Shown in pieces: positions 28,273-36,514 of a stretch of 64,000 bases of DNA. Source of the stretch: CBDCWO01 sp965223405 (GTDB lineage: Bacteria > Bacteroidota > Bacteroidia > Chitinophagales > Saprospiraceae); contig CBDCWO010000006.1 of NCBI GenBank assembly GCA_965223405.1, positions 6,262,001 to 6,326,000 on the forward strand, given 5' to 3'. Made by a program: the position numbers and the translations under genes. The notes under the pieces were generated by a model that was not told where the DNA came from, did no database searches, and saw only the letters and a list, made by a program, of their open reading frames with translations. Position 1 is the stretch's first letter. Each line of letters opens with the position of its first letter.

Positions 28273-29028
28273 TTACTTATATAATTTTACCTTAAACCAC
28301 TCGGTTATTTTTCTGTTCATCTCGTACACCCGAGAGGATCCAGGGTTTGATGGTCTCCGAGAACCGGCCTGACCTCCCGGGCCTCCCCTACCACTTGTTT
28401 TTCCATTTACCCTTCCCGGTGGTACACCTGATCTGCGATTCCCTGATAAATTGTTTTGATTTCCCATGCCTGATATGGTGATACCCATCGAAGGCTCATG
28501 CTGCGTAACAAACTCTTCAATATTCCGAACTGGAATTTCAACTCTTAGAACCAAGGCTTGCCCCTGTTCAGAATTTAAGGTGATGTCGGCCGGTTTCAAA
28601 CTATCTAATATGTTAAATACAATCTGATCAGACTCTTTTTTCCAAAGTGCCGCAGTTGAAGACCTGGCTATCATGATATCCAATCGGGAGACATTGGAAT
28701 TCGGACGAATTAAGGGTCGATTTGATCTGGGCTCTTTGGTCTTGTATGGAAAAGTAATGGAGGCCCAATGGGCTTTTTTACCGTCCGGATCAAGATGTAA
28801 CTCCAAACCATTTCTAAGAATTTTCATCTGGGTAACCGGATCAGCAGTTATCATTGTTACTACTAGATGGTCCTGATCATTTTGAATGCTGTATTTAACC
28901 TGGTCCTTCCCATGGAATTGGGTTGGAACTTTCCTCCCTTCGTCCCAGTCAACTGCAGTATAAAGTGGCATTTTGGTACAGCTGCATAGCAAGCTCAAAA
29001 TGGAAATAGTCATCAATATTTGTTTCAT
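28273..29028 (-). CDS. Lipoprotein with Gly/Arg-rich region, unknown function
   Basis: 251 residues. The leader ends in a lipobox (LLCSC, Cys17). The middle is beta-rich, with KILRNGLELHLDPDGKKAHWASITFP recalling domains that carry an 'N-G-L-x-L-W-x-x-P-x-G' pattern in Bacteroidota surface proteins. Residues about 185-230 are low-complexity Gly/Arg/Pro/Ser and probably disordered. No enzyme motif was recognised. It is convergent with the symporter gene, 23 nt away. Confidence 0.7.
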   Translation of the reverse strand: MKQILMTISILSLLCSCTKMPLYTAVDWDEGRKVPTQFHGKDQVKYSIQNDQDHLVVTMITADPVTQMKILRNGLELHLDPDGKKAHWASITFPYKTKEPRSNRPLIRPNSNVSRLDIMIARSSTAALWKKESDQIVFNILDSLKPADITLNSEQGQALVLRVEIPVRNIEEFVTQHEPSMGITISGMGNQNNLSGNRRSGVPPGRVNGKTSGRGGPGGQAGSRRPSNPGSSRVYEMNRKITEWFKVKLYK

Positions 29029-29052
29029 AGTCGTCGATTCGATATGCTACAT

Positions 29053-29071
29053 AATTGTCTATTTGACAATT
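29053..29071 (-). promoter_or_regulatory. Perfect inverted repeat upstream of the lipoprotein gene
   Basis: AATTGTC-tattt-GACAATT lies 25 nt upstream of the lipoprotein ATG. Seven-base arms with a 5-nt spacer would suit a dimeric repressor or a leader hairpin; no regulator is identified. Confidence 0.35.
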
Positions 29072-29312
29072 ACTAGCCTCCTATTTTTTCAATGAATATA
29101 TATTTATGAGTAAATTAATCAATTGAATCTCCAATCACTAATTCGGAAATTAAACCCTATTCTTTCCGTCTCGTGCAATGGCGTACCATCAAATGGAAAA
29201 GTATGTCCCGGGATTTTAAGAAAAAATGGATGCTCCTTTGAAGTCAATAATCTCAAACTTCTATCCGTACTAACATTTTTTTTACCTTGCAATTCTAATA
29301 CTGATAGTTCAA

Positions 29313-30128
29313 ATGCCGGAAAGTAAAAAACCCAAACGCGTAACTACCCATGTTTTACAGGAAATGAAAAAGGCTGGAGAGAAAATCTCGATGTTAACAG
29401 CTTATGATTTTTCAATGGCCAGGATCATTGAGGATGCGGGAATTGATGTCATATTGGTTGGAGATTCGGCATCCAATGTAATGGCGGGACACGAAACGAC
29501 TCTGCCCATCACTTTGGACCAAATGATATATCATGCACAATCCGTAGTCAGAGCTGTAAAAAGGGCTTTGGTCGTTGTAGATTTACCATTCGGGTCCTAC
29601 CAAGGTGATTGGAGCCAGGCATTAAAATCTGCAATTCGGATTATGAAAGAATCCGGTGCCCATGCCATTAAAATGGAAGGAGGTGCAGAAATAAAAAAAT
29701 CGATCACCAGAGTCTTGTCAGCAGGGATTCCTGTTATGGGGCATCTTGGACTTACGCCACAATCCATTTACAAATTTGGGACCTACGTAGTACGTGCCCG
29801 CGAGGATGAGGAAGCCTCCAAATTGAGGAAAGATGCTAAACTTTTAGACCAGTTAGGCTGTTTTGGCATTGTATTGGAAAAAATTCCGGCAGCATTGGCA
29901 GCGCAGGTTACCCAGGATATTAATTGTCCTACCATTGGGATTGGAGCCGGACCAGGCACAAGTGGACAAGTATTGGTTTCACATGATTTACTGGGGATTA
30001 CTCATCAGTTTAATCCTCGCTTTTTACGTAGATATATCAATTTATACGATTTAGTTAAAGAAGCCGTTACGAAGTATACCGAAGATGTGAAATCGGGAGA
30101 TTTTCCAAATGAGTCTGAATCTTATTAA
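29313..30128 (+). CDS. panB: 3-methyl-2-oxobutanoate hydroxymethyltransferase
   Basis: 271 residues. Family landmarks are the DVILVGDSASNVMAGHETTLPITLDQM stretch (about residues 50-75; Asp metal ligand), VVDLPFGSYQ near 93, AIKMEGG near 118, MGHLGLTPQS near 140 and GIGAGPGTSGQVLVSHDLLG near 208. It transfers a one-carbon unit from methylene-tetrahydrofolate to ketoisovalerate in pantothenate synthesis. The usual G-CD-GQ element reads G-TS-GQ here, a small departure. It lies 17 nt before mltG on the same strand. Confidence 0.93.
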   Translation: MPESKKPKRVTTHVLQEMKKAGEKISMLTAYDFSMARIIEDAGIDVILVGDSASNVMAGHETTLPITLDQMIYHAQSVVRAVKRALVVVDLPFGSYQGDWSQALKSAIRIMKESGAHAIKMEGGAEIKKSITRVLSAGIPVMGHLGLTPQSIYKFGTYVVRAREDEEASKLRKDAKLLDQLGCFGIVLEKIPAALAAQVTQDINCPTIGIGAGPGTSGQVLVSHDLLGITHQFNPRFLRRYINLYDLVKEAVTKYTEDVKSGDFPNESESY

Positions 30129-30145
30129 TTTACTTATTCATTTTT

Positions 30146-31192
30146 ATGAATACTTTCAGTTCAAGTTTGTTTAAAAAGTTGTTTTGGGTAATTGGTGTCG
30201 CTTTAATTCTTGGCATGGTGGTGATTTATATATTTTATCAAAAAATATATGCTCCCAATGTTACTGATCAGGCAAATTCCAACTATTTATACATCCCCAC
30301 AAATGCCTCTTTTTCGGATGTTATCGATTCGCTGACCACCAACGAATTGATAAGGAATCAAAAATCTTTCGATTGGGTAGCCGCACGAATGAAATACAAT
30401 AATCTGGTTAAACCGGGCAGGTATAAATTGGAGTCGGGATGGAACAATTACGATTTAGTAAGAACCCTGAGATTGGGTTTGCAATCGCCGGTTCATTTAA
30501 CTTTTAATTCGGTCCGGACCACCGATGAATTGTTTGAAAAAATTGGAACTCAGCTTGAACTGGAAGCCGATCAAATGAGTAACTTTTTCTACCAAGCTGA
30601 AACCTTAGAGAAACTTAATTTATCACGTCATTCTCTGTTGACGCTTTTTTTACCAAATACGTACCAGGTTTTTTGGGATATTTCTCTGGATGAGTTTTTA
30701 GACCGAATGAATCAGGAACATAAGGATTATTGGAGTTCCACACGCCGAAAACAAGCTGCAAAGTGGAATCTTTCTCCGGAAGAAGTTTACACCCTGGCTT
30801 CTATTGTAGAGAAAGAAAGCATCGTGGATGACGAAAAACCAAGAATAGCTGGCGTTTATCTCAATCGGCTGCAAAAAAGTATCCGATTGCAAGCAGATCC
30901 TACAGTGGTTTTTGCAGTTGGAGATTTTGGCTTAAAAAGAGTTCTGTATAGGCATTTAGAAATAGATTCACCTTTCAACACCTATCGTGTCGATGGATTA
31001 CCACCGGGTCCCATTTGTATGCCATCAATTAAATCGATAGAAGCAGTCTTAAATGCGGAAGAACACGATTATATTTTTTTCTGTGCAAAACCAGAAGGAG
31101 GTGGCCGGCATGCTTTTGCAAAAACCTCAGCAGGTCATAGTGCTAATGCAAAACGATTGCATAAATGGCTGAATGAAAAAGGAATCAGGTAA
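30146..31192 (+). CDS. mltG: Endolytic murein transglycosylase MltG
   Basis: 348 residues: one N-terminal membrane helix (about 12-32) and a periplasmic YceG domain. The catalytic Glu lies in LASIVEKES near residue 221, followed by VYLNRL, LQADPTV and the SPFNTYRVDGLPPGPICMPS block that defines the family. It cleaves nascent peptidoglycan strands and so limits their length. The downstream DUF2142 gene starts 8 nt after the stop, suggesting one transcript with panB. Confidence 0.93.
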   Translation: MNTFSSSLFKKLFWVIGVALILGMVVIYIFYQKIYAPNVTDQANSNYLYIPTNASFSDVIDSLTTNELIRNQKSFDWVAARMKYNNLVKPGRYKLESGWNNYDLVRTLRLGLQSPVHLTFNSVRTTDELFEKIGTQLELEADQMSNFFYQAETLEKLNLSRHSLLTLFLPNTYQVFWDISLDEFLDRMNQEHKDYWSSTRRKQAAKWNLSPEEVYTLASIVEKESIVDDEKPRIAGVYLNRLQKSIRLQADPTVVFAVGDFGLKRVLYRHLEIDSPFNTYRVDGLPPGPICMPSIKSIEAVLNAEEHDYIFFCAKPEGGGRHAFAKTSAGHSANAKRLHKWLNEKGIR

Positions 31193-31200
31193 ACCTGCCC

Positions 31201-32568
31201 ATGACCATGATTGCATGGAAAAAATTTACCCTTTTCACCACGCTCCTATTTGGACTTACTTATATTATTTTGACCCCTCCCGGCCATGTTCCTGACGAAC
31301 CTCATCATTTTTATCGATCTCATCACATTGCCCAGGGCCATTTTATGGCTATAAAAACGCAAGACCATCGTATGGGTGGAATGATCCCTAGTGGCTATCC
31401 GGTATATTTCAACTCGTTTCGACATCTTAGATACCACCCGGACCAGAAAGTAACATTACAACAATTTAAAGACGCGCATCAAGTAGATGTAGGTATTCCG
31501 ATCTTTCTTGATTTTCCAAATGTCGGATATTATTTTCCCACCGCTTATCTTCCGCAGGTAGCCTCCAATCTGAGTTCCGGAGCCTTAAGATTGAAACCTT
31601 CCATTAGTTTGTATCTATCAAGAATCCTGGGATTGGGAATCTGGTTATTAATACTTGTTACTTCTTTTGGATTTTTAGAAAAAAATCAATTCCTATTTTC
31701 GATCGCAGCATTGACTCCTTCATTGCTCATTATCCAATCCGGGGTCACCGCGGACCTGTTTACCAATGCGCTAGGTTTTCTATGGATTGCCTTGATCCTC
31801 GGTGTTTGGGAAGGTAAAGTTCAAAATGTAGGGACCCTTAAAATGATAATTGCAATATCCATCATAACGCTCTTTACCATTCACAAACCGGTATATTGGC
31901 CATTATCCTGGCTGGTATTTTGTATCCCCAAATCAGTATTTCCCAATCAAAAATTAAGATGGCTGCTGGTATTGATACCATTGATTGCACTTATTCCTTG
32001 GTATCATTTCCTCAAAGATTTTTTTATTGCTTACGATCACTACAATCCGGCATTCAGAGAAGATATCCAACTCAATCCTGGGGTAGATCCTAAAGGTCAG
32101 CTGTCATATATCTGGCATAACCCAATGGTTTTTGCTCATGTCTTGATATCCAGTTGGGGAGATTCCTTTTTTGCCACCTGGGCCCATTGGATTGGTAAAT
32201 TTGGATGGGAAGCCAATTACCTTCCGAGTCCATTTATCATACTTTATAGTCTGATTTTGTTCTATGCAGGTGGTAAATCTATCCTGATTTCATCGATCCG
32301 CAAACACGCAATAGCTTTGGTACCGGTGATTGCTTTCCTGATTAGTTTGCTTACAAGCATTGTGATATACCTCCAATGGTCTCCTCTGGCTGGCAACTCT
32401 ATATCGGCACTTAATGGGCGATATTTTTTTCTCCTGCTACCCCTTGTTCCAGTCATCTTTAATAATCTAATACCCTTTAATATCAATGCCAAATACATCC
32501 AAATAACCATAGTTTGCTGTCACCTGATGATGATTTTAGCCATATATTTGAGATATTATCATATCTAA
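31201..32568 (+). CDS. DUF2142 polytopic membrane protein
   Basis: 455 residues with about ten hydrophobic segments. The N-terminal extracytoplasmic motif PPGHVPDEPHHFYRSHHIAQG (residues about 23-43) is the hallmark of DUF2142. The family resembles GT-C fold glycosyltransferases, in which acidic residues of the first loop are catalytic; D and E of PDEP could play that part. The substrate is unknown; a lipid-linked sugar donor is an inference. The start could be the first ATG or the one six bases later. Confidence 0.8.
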   Translation: MTMIAWKKFTLFTTLLFGLTYIILTPPGHVPDEPHHFYRSHHIAQGHFMAIKTQDHRMGGMIPSGYPVYFNSFRHLRYHPDQKVTLQQFKDAHQVDVGIPIFLDFPNVGYYFPTAYLPQVASNLSSGALRLKPSISLYLSRILGLGIWLLILVTSFGFLEKNQFLFSIAALTPSLLIIQSGVTADLFTNALGFLWIALILGVWEGKVQNVGTLKMIIAISIITLFTIHKPVYWPLSWLVFCIPKSVFPNQKLRWLLVLIPLIALIPWYHFLKDFFIAYDHYNPAFREDIQLNPGVDPKGQLSYIWHNPMVFAHVLISSWGDSFFATWAHWIGKFGWEANYLPSPFIILYSLILFYAGGKSILISSIRKHAIALVPVIAFLISLLTSIVIYLQWSPLAGNSISALNGRYFFLLLPLVPVIFNNLIPFNINAKYIQITIVCCHLMMILAIYLRYYHI

Positions 32569-32731
32569 ATTCATAATTTTGAGAGCAAATTGGATGAATT
32601 AATGGGGATTTCTAACAAAAAAGAGTGAAATTATTGATCAGGCGAAATATTATCTCAGTTTTAAAGCTTAAAATAAACCTGAAATGATTTTGATTCGTTA
32701 TCTGATTGTACATTGTGAAAAATAATTGATT

Positions 32732-34339
32732 ATGTTTAGATGGCTTGTTCTGTCTACTTGTTTACTAATTGGTAATGGAATAGCAAATGACTCCCAGCAC
32801 AAGCAAAATGGCTGGATCATTCAAACTCTGGATGGTTATGATGTAGAAAATGTCATTCGAGGTTCAGTTAAATCCGAACAATTAAGACAGTCACTTGAAT
32901 TCAAAAAGATATCGAGTGATGAAAACATCTATCATATAAGTTACCAAGACATAAATGTTTCCTTGCTCAAATCTCATCCGGGAATTGTTGCAGTAGAGCC
33001 AAATCTCAAACTAGAGAATAGAAATACCGAACCCAACGATTCCCGCTATGGAGATCAGTGGCCATTACAAAAGATCAATGCTCCTAAGGCCTGGGATTTT
33101 ACGACTGGTGGTAGTACGGCTGAAGGGGATGAAATTACGATTGCGATATTTGACGAAGGCGTTGATTTGAGTCATCCTGAATTGGCTGATAATATCTGGA
33201 TCAATAACGAAGAAGTTCCAGGTGATGGGCAAGACAATGATGAAAATGGATATGTGGATGACGTTAAGGGTATGAACGTAGTGACCGGCAAAGATGATCA
33301 CGATCCGCACTCGCATGGAACTGCAATTGCCGGTATTATGGGAGCCCAAAGCAACAACTCAACTGGCATTGCTGGAATTAATTGGAATATCAAAATGATG
33401 GTATTGAGTAAATCTGGCTCATCCAGCATATTCATTGATGAGTTGTACACTATGTATGAATATGTTATTGATCAGAGAACCAAATACAATGAAACTAATG
33501 GAGCCAGAGGATCCTATGTAGTAGCCTGCAATGCATCATTAGGAATTACTGGAAGAGATCCCGAAGAATTTCCTATATGGTGTACCTACTTTGACCGTTT
33601 TGGTGCTCTTGGGATCTTGTATGCTAACGCAACTACCAACCAGGAATGGGATGTCGATACAAAACATGATATGCCTATCTCTTGCGCCAGTAATTATATT
33701 ATTGGAGTTACGAATACCAATGAGACGGATTTAAGAGAAGAGTCCGGTTTTGGCAAGCTAACCATTGATCTTGCCTCTCCCGGTCAAGGTAGTATCAGCA
33801 CCAGGCCAAATGCCGGTTATGGTACTTTCTCAGGAACATCGGCGGCCTGTCCGCATGTTGCTGGAGCAGTCGCCCTTCTTCATGCCTATCCGTGCGAAGA
33901 ATTCGCCGCATTTTTGAAAAATAGTCCTGGAACCGGTGCTTTGGAACTTAAAAAGATAATTTTGGATAATGTGGATTCCCTGGCCCATCTTACTGAAAAA
34001 ACAGTTTCGGGGGGAAGATTGAACCTGTATAAACCAATGTTAGCCATTCGGGAAAAATATTGCAACTATCAGGCTGGCGATAAGCTTAAGATAACCAAAA
34101 TTATTCCTACCGTCATAGATCATTCCATCCGTTTTGAGTTTAGCAATCCGCATCCGGAAGAAATTGATATTTTGATCTCGGATATTTTAGGCCGGGAAAT
34201 TTATCGCGACGTAATAAAGCCCTCCGATCCGGGTATTAAAGAAATTGATTTGCCATCGGGAATTCAAACTGGTGGTGTCTATCTGTTGACGATCAGAAAA
34301 GGGAAAACCATACATACTAAAAAATTTATTTATATGTAA
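32732..34339 (+). CDS. T9SS-secreted subtilisin-like serine protease (S8)
   Basis: 535 residues from the ATG at 32732 (a TTG at 32726 would add two). A signal peptide comes first, then an inhibitor-like prodomain up to NTEPNDSRYGDQWPL. The catalytic domain has the triad Asp (FDEGVDLSHPEL, near 140), His (DPHSHGTAIAGIMGA, near 194) and Ser (FSGTSAACPHVAGA, near 369). The final 80 residues (DILISDILGREIYR ... GGVYLLTIRKG) form a type IX sorting domain. It should be an extracellular, surface-attached or released protease. Confidence 0.92.
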   Translation: MFRWLVLSTCLLIGNGIANDSQHKQNGWIIQTLDGYDVENVIRGSVKSEQLRQSLEFKKISSDENIYHISYQDINVSLLKSHPGIVAVEPNLKLENRNTEPNDSRYGDQWPLQKINAPKAWDFTTGGSTAEGDEITIAIFDEGVDLSHPELADNIWINNEEVPGDGQDNDENGYVDDVKGMNVVTGKDDHDPHSHGTAIAGIMGAQSNNSTGIAGINWNIKMMVLSKSGSSSIFIDELYTMYEYVIDQRTKYNETNGARGSYVVACNASLGITGRDPEEFPIWCTYFDRFGALGILYANATTNQEWDVDTKHDMPISCASNYIIGVTNTNETDLREESGFGKLTIDLASPGQGSISTRPNAGYGTFSGTSAACPHVAGAVALLHAYPCEEFAAFLKNSPGTGALELKKIILDNVDSLAHLTEKTVSGGRLNLYKPMLAIREKYCNYQAGDKLKITKIIPTVIDHSIRFEFSNPHPEEIDILISDILGREIYRDVIKPSDPGIKEIDLPSGIQTGGVYLLTIRKGKTIHTKKFIYM

Positions 34340-34389
34340 TTGCTACTTAAAGCATTGGATAAATAAAATTAATCCCATATCTTTGCGGG

Positions 34390-34410
34390 CCGTTTGTAAA
34401 GTGCAAACGG
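34390..34410 (+). terminator. Hairpin between the protease gene and tRNA-Arg
   Basis: CCGTTTG-taaagtg-CAAACGG is a perfect 7-bp stem 50 nt after the protease stop. An A-rich rather than T-rich tail follows, so its terminator role is uncertain. Confidence 0.4.
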
Positions 34411-34420
34411 AAAATAATTG

Positions 34421-34428
34421 TATATTTG
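34421..34428 (+). promoter_or_regulatory. Candidate -7 box (TATATTTG) for tRNA-Arg
   Basis: Exact match to TAnnTTTG directly before the tRNA. It ends one base before the mature 5' end, so if used it leaves little or no 5' trailer for RNase P. Confidence 0.4.
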
Positions 34429-34429
34429 C

Positions 34430-34506
34430 GGCTTCGTAGCTTAACTGGATAGAGCACCTGACTACGGATCAGGAGGTTACAGGTTCGAATCCTGTCGAAG
34501 TCACCA
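34430..34506 (+). tRNA. tRNA-Arg (anticodon ACG)
   Basis: A full cloverleaf can be drawn. The acceptor stem is GGCTTCG with CGAAGTC (one G-T pair), the D arm carries GCTTAACTGGATAGAGC, the anticodon stem CCTGA/TCAGG holds the loop CTACGGA, and the T arm is ACAGG-TTCGAAT-CCTGT. The discriminator is A and the CCA end is encoded (34504-34506). The ACG anticodon would be deaminated at its first position to read CGU, CGC and CGA. Confidence 0.96.
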
Positions 34507-34598
34507 TGTTTTCTAAGATTGTAAACACACTGGAAGCCCAATTTTTCGAGAGAAACGAGGAGAACTCCTCATCAAAAATTCGAATTTGTAAAACTGGA

Positions 34599-34615
34599 TC
34601 CTGATCCGATCAGGA
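34599..34615 (+). promoter_or_regulatory. Leader hairpin upstream of rpmB
   Basis: TCCTGAT-ccg-ATCAGGA, a perfect 7-bp stem with a 3-nt loop, ends 16 nt before the L28 start codon. It could serve as an autoregulatory leader element or mark the end of the tRNA transcript. Confidence 0.4.
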
Positions 34616-34631
34616 CCAAAAAGAGAAATTT

Positions 34632-34880
34632 ATGTCAAGAGTATGTGATTTAACTGGAAAGAGACCAATAACCGGTAATAATGTTTCGCATTCGAACCAC
34701 CGAACCAAACGTCGGTTTTTGCCCAATTTGCAAAAAAAGAAATTTTATGTACCGGAAACCGGCAAATGGGTTACATTGAAAGTATCCACCAGCGCAATGC
34801 GTACAATCAATAAATTGGGCATTTATGCCTATGTAAAAAAGTTAGAAAAAAAAGGAGTGAAGTCTGATATCCTTCGCTAA
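34632..34880 (+). CDS. rpmB: 50S ribosomal protein L28
   Basis: 82 residues, basic, beginning MSRVCDLTGKRPITGN with the family's N-terminal pattern and HRTKRRFLPNLQKK in the middle. It belongs to the large ribosomal subunit. First gene of the order L28, L33, DUF4295, ftsY that is conserved in Bacteroidota. Only one Cys is present, so this is a form without a zinc ribbon. Confidence 0.96.
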   Translation: MSRVCDLTGKRPITGNNVSHSNHRTKRRFLPNLQKKKFYVPETGKWVTLKVSTSAMRTINKLGIYAYVKKLEKKGVKSDILR

Positions 34881-34898
34881 ATCCAAAATTATTAACCA

Positions 34899-35087
34899 AT
34901 GGCAAAAAAACAAAAAGGAAATCGCATCCAAATAATTCTGGAGTGCACTGAGCATAAAACAAGCGGTATGCCTGGAACTTCACGCTATGTGACTCAAAAA
35001 AACCGGAAAAACACACCGGGAAGATTGGAACTTAAAAAATTTAATCCAATACTAAAGAAGTATACCGTTCACCGAGAAATAAAATAA
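34899..35087 (+). CDS. rpmG: 50S ribosomal protein L33
   Basis: 62 residues, strongly basic, with the L33 pattern ILECTEHKTSGMPGTSRYVTQKNRKN. The paired CxxC motifs of the zinc-binding form are absent. It lies 18 nt after rpmB and 2 nt before the DUF4295 gene, clearly one transcript. Confidence 0.95.
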   Translation: MAKKQKGNRIQIILECTEHKTSGMPGTSRYVTQKNRKNTPGRLELKKFNPILKKYTVHREIK

Positions 35088-35089
35088 TT

Positions 35090-35269
35090 ATGGCAAAAAA
35101 AGTAAGTAAAAACGCGCGAATTGCACAAAGATCTGCCAATTCAGGTTCAGGGAAAGACTTTGTTAAAGTGGTTAAGCCAATAAAAAATCCGGAAACCGGA
35201 GCTTACAGTTATAAAGAAATGATGATCCACAAGGATGAAGTAAAGCAGTTTTTTGCAGACAAAGCTTAG
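35090..35269 (+). CDS. Small DUF4295 protein
   Basis: 59 residues, starting M-A-K-K-V-S-K-N-A-R and ending with KDEVKQFFADKA. The family is a Bacteroidota-specific small basic protein found between rpmG and ftsY, probably ribosome-associated by its charge and constant location; no function has been demonstrated to my knowledge. It starts 2 nt after the rpmG stop, and a strong terminator follows its own stop. Confidence 0.9.
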   Translation: MAKKVSKNARIAQRSANSGSGKDFVKVVKPIKNPETGAYSYKEMMIHKDEVKQFFADKA

Positions 35270-35293
35270 ACCTATTTCAACCTATAATTTTTG

Positions 35294-35340
35294 AGGGCTT
35301 TTCCAAGGATATAAAATAGTTGGAAAAGCCCTTATTTATT
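35294..35340 (+). terminator. Strong intrinsic terminator after the ribosomal-protein operon
   Basis: AGGGCTTTTCCAA pairs perfectly with TTGGAAAAGCCCT (13 bp) around a 13-nt loop, followed by a T-rich tail. It separates the L28-L33-DUF4295 transcript from ftsY. Confidence 0.88.
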
Positions 35341-35370
35341 TAATTATTAACAGTTTTTTCGATCAACATC

Positions 35371-36336
35371 ATGAGTCTCTTTAAAAAATTATTTACCAAA
35401 GAAAAAAAAGAAGATCTTGACAAAGGGTTGGAAAAAACCAAAACCAACATTTTTAGTAAGATCAGCAAGGCAATTGCCGGCAAAGCTTCAATCGACGAAG
35501 AAGTACTGGACGAATTGGAACACATCCTCATCACCTCAGATGTCAGCTTAGACACCACAATCAAAATCATTGAGCGGATCGAAGCCAGAGTGGCCAGAGA
35601 TAAGTACATGAACACCAGTGAATTAAATGAAATTTTAAGGGATGAAATCGTCCAGCTCTTAACTGAAAACCGAACCGAGGATCTGGATGATTTTGTATAC
35701 CCTGATGAGTTTAAGCCCTATGTGATTTTAGTAGTAGGAGTTAATGGGGTCGGTAAAACAACAACCATTGGTAAACTTGCTTACCAGTACAAATTGAAAG
35801 GGAAAAAGATTGTTATGGGTGCAGCCGACACCTTTCGGGCGGCAGCCGTGGATCAATTGCAAATTTGGGCTGATCGAGTAGGTTGTGACTTTTATTCCAA
35901 AGGAATGCATACCGACCCAGGAGCCGTTGCCTATGAAACCGTACAATTCGCCAAAGACAATCAAATCGATGTAGCCATAATCGACACTGCCGGCAGATTA
36001 CACACCAAATTGAATTTGATGAGGGAGCTGACAAAAATTAAGAACTCGATCAATAAATGTATGGACGGAGCTCCACATGATGTGATGTTGGTGCTGGATG
36101 CCACTACAGGTCAAAATGCCCTTGAACAAGCAAAACATTTCACGGATGCTACCGATGTCTCTTCATTGGCCTTAACCAAGCTTGATGGAACCGCCAAAGG
36201 AGGGGTAGCCATTGCTATTTCCGATCAATTCAAAATACCGATTAAATACATTGGAGTTGGTGAATCAATTGACAAACTTCAGGTATTCAACCGACGGGTG
36301 TTTGTAGAATCACTGTTTCAAAAGCAGGATGGTTAG
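35371..36336 (+). CDS. ftsY: Signal recognition particle receptor FtsY
   Basis: 321 residues: a short charged N-terminus, the helical N domain (about 30-100) and the GTPase G domain. Motifs are GVNGVGKTTT (G1, near residue 125), DTFRAAAVDQL, DTAGR (near 207) and TKLDGTAKGG (near 270). It docks SRP-ribosome complexes at the membrane for co-translational insertion. The acidic A domain of enterobacterial FtsY is missing, as is usual here. A terminator upstream implies its own promoter. Confidence 0.95.
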   Translation: MSLFKKLFTKEKKEDLDKGLEKTKTNIFSKISKAIAGKASIDEEVLDELEHILITSDVSLDTTIKIIERIEARVARDKYMNTSELNEILRDEIVQLLTENRTEDLDDFVYPDEFKPYVILVVGVNGVGKTTTIGKLAYQYKLKGKKIVMGAADTFRAAAVDQLQIWADRVGCDFYSKGMHTDPGAVAYETVQFAKDNQIDVAIIDTAGRLHTKLNLMRELTKIKNSINKCMDGAPHDVMLVLDATTGQNALEQAKHFTDATDVSSLALTKLDGTAKGGVAIAISDQFKIPIKYIGVGESIDKLQVFNRRVFVESLFQKQDG

Positions 36337-36514
36337 GCCCATCTTTCCCGTTGGAAAAATCTGCATCGTTTTAACATGCATTTAATCTACTTTTAGCGGA
36401 CTCGTAGCCTTTGACATATTCAATCCGATCATATACATATTTTCACAATTGTTAATATTTACTAATAATCATTGGGTTTAATTACTTTTGGGCTGAATAA
36501 GAGAGCTATCAACA

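Noticed and set aside
29123..29326. 67-codon forward frame before panB
   Set aside because: No recognisable domain or signal, and it overlaps the panB start; probably a chance frame in leader sequence.
34421..34428. Firm promoter call for tRNA-Arg
   Set aside because: The box is a perfect match, but with usual spacing transcription would start inside the mature tRNA, so it is kept only as a low-confidence candidate.
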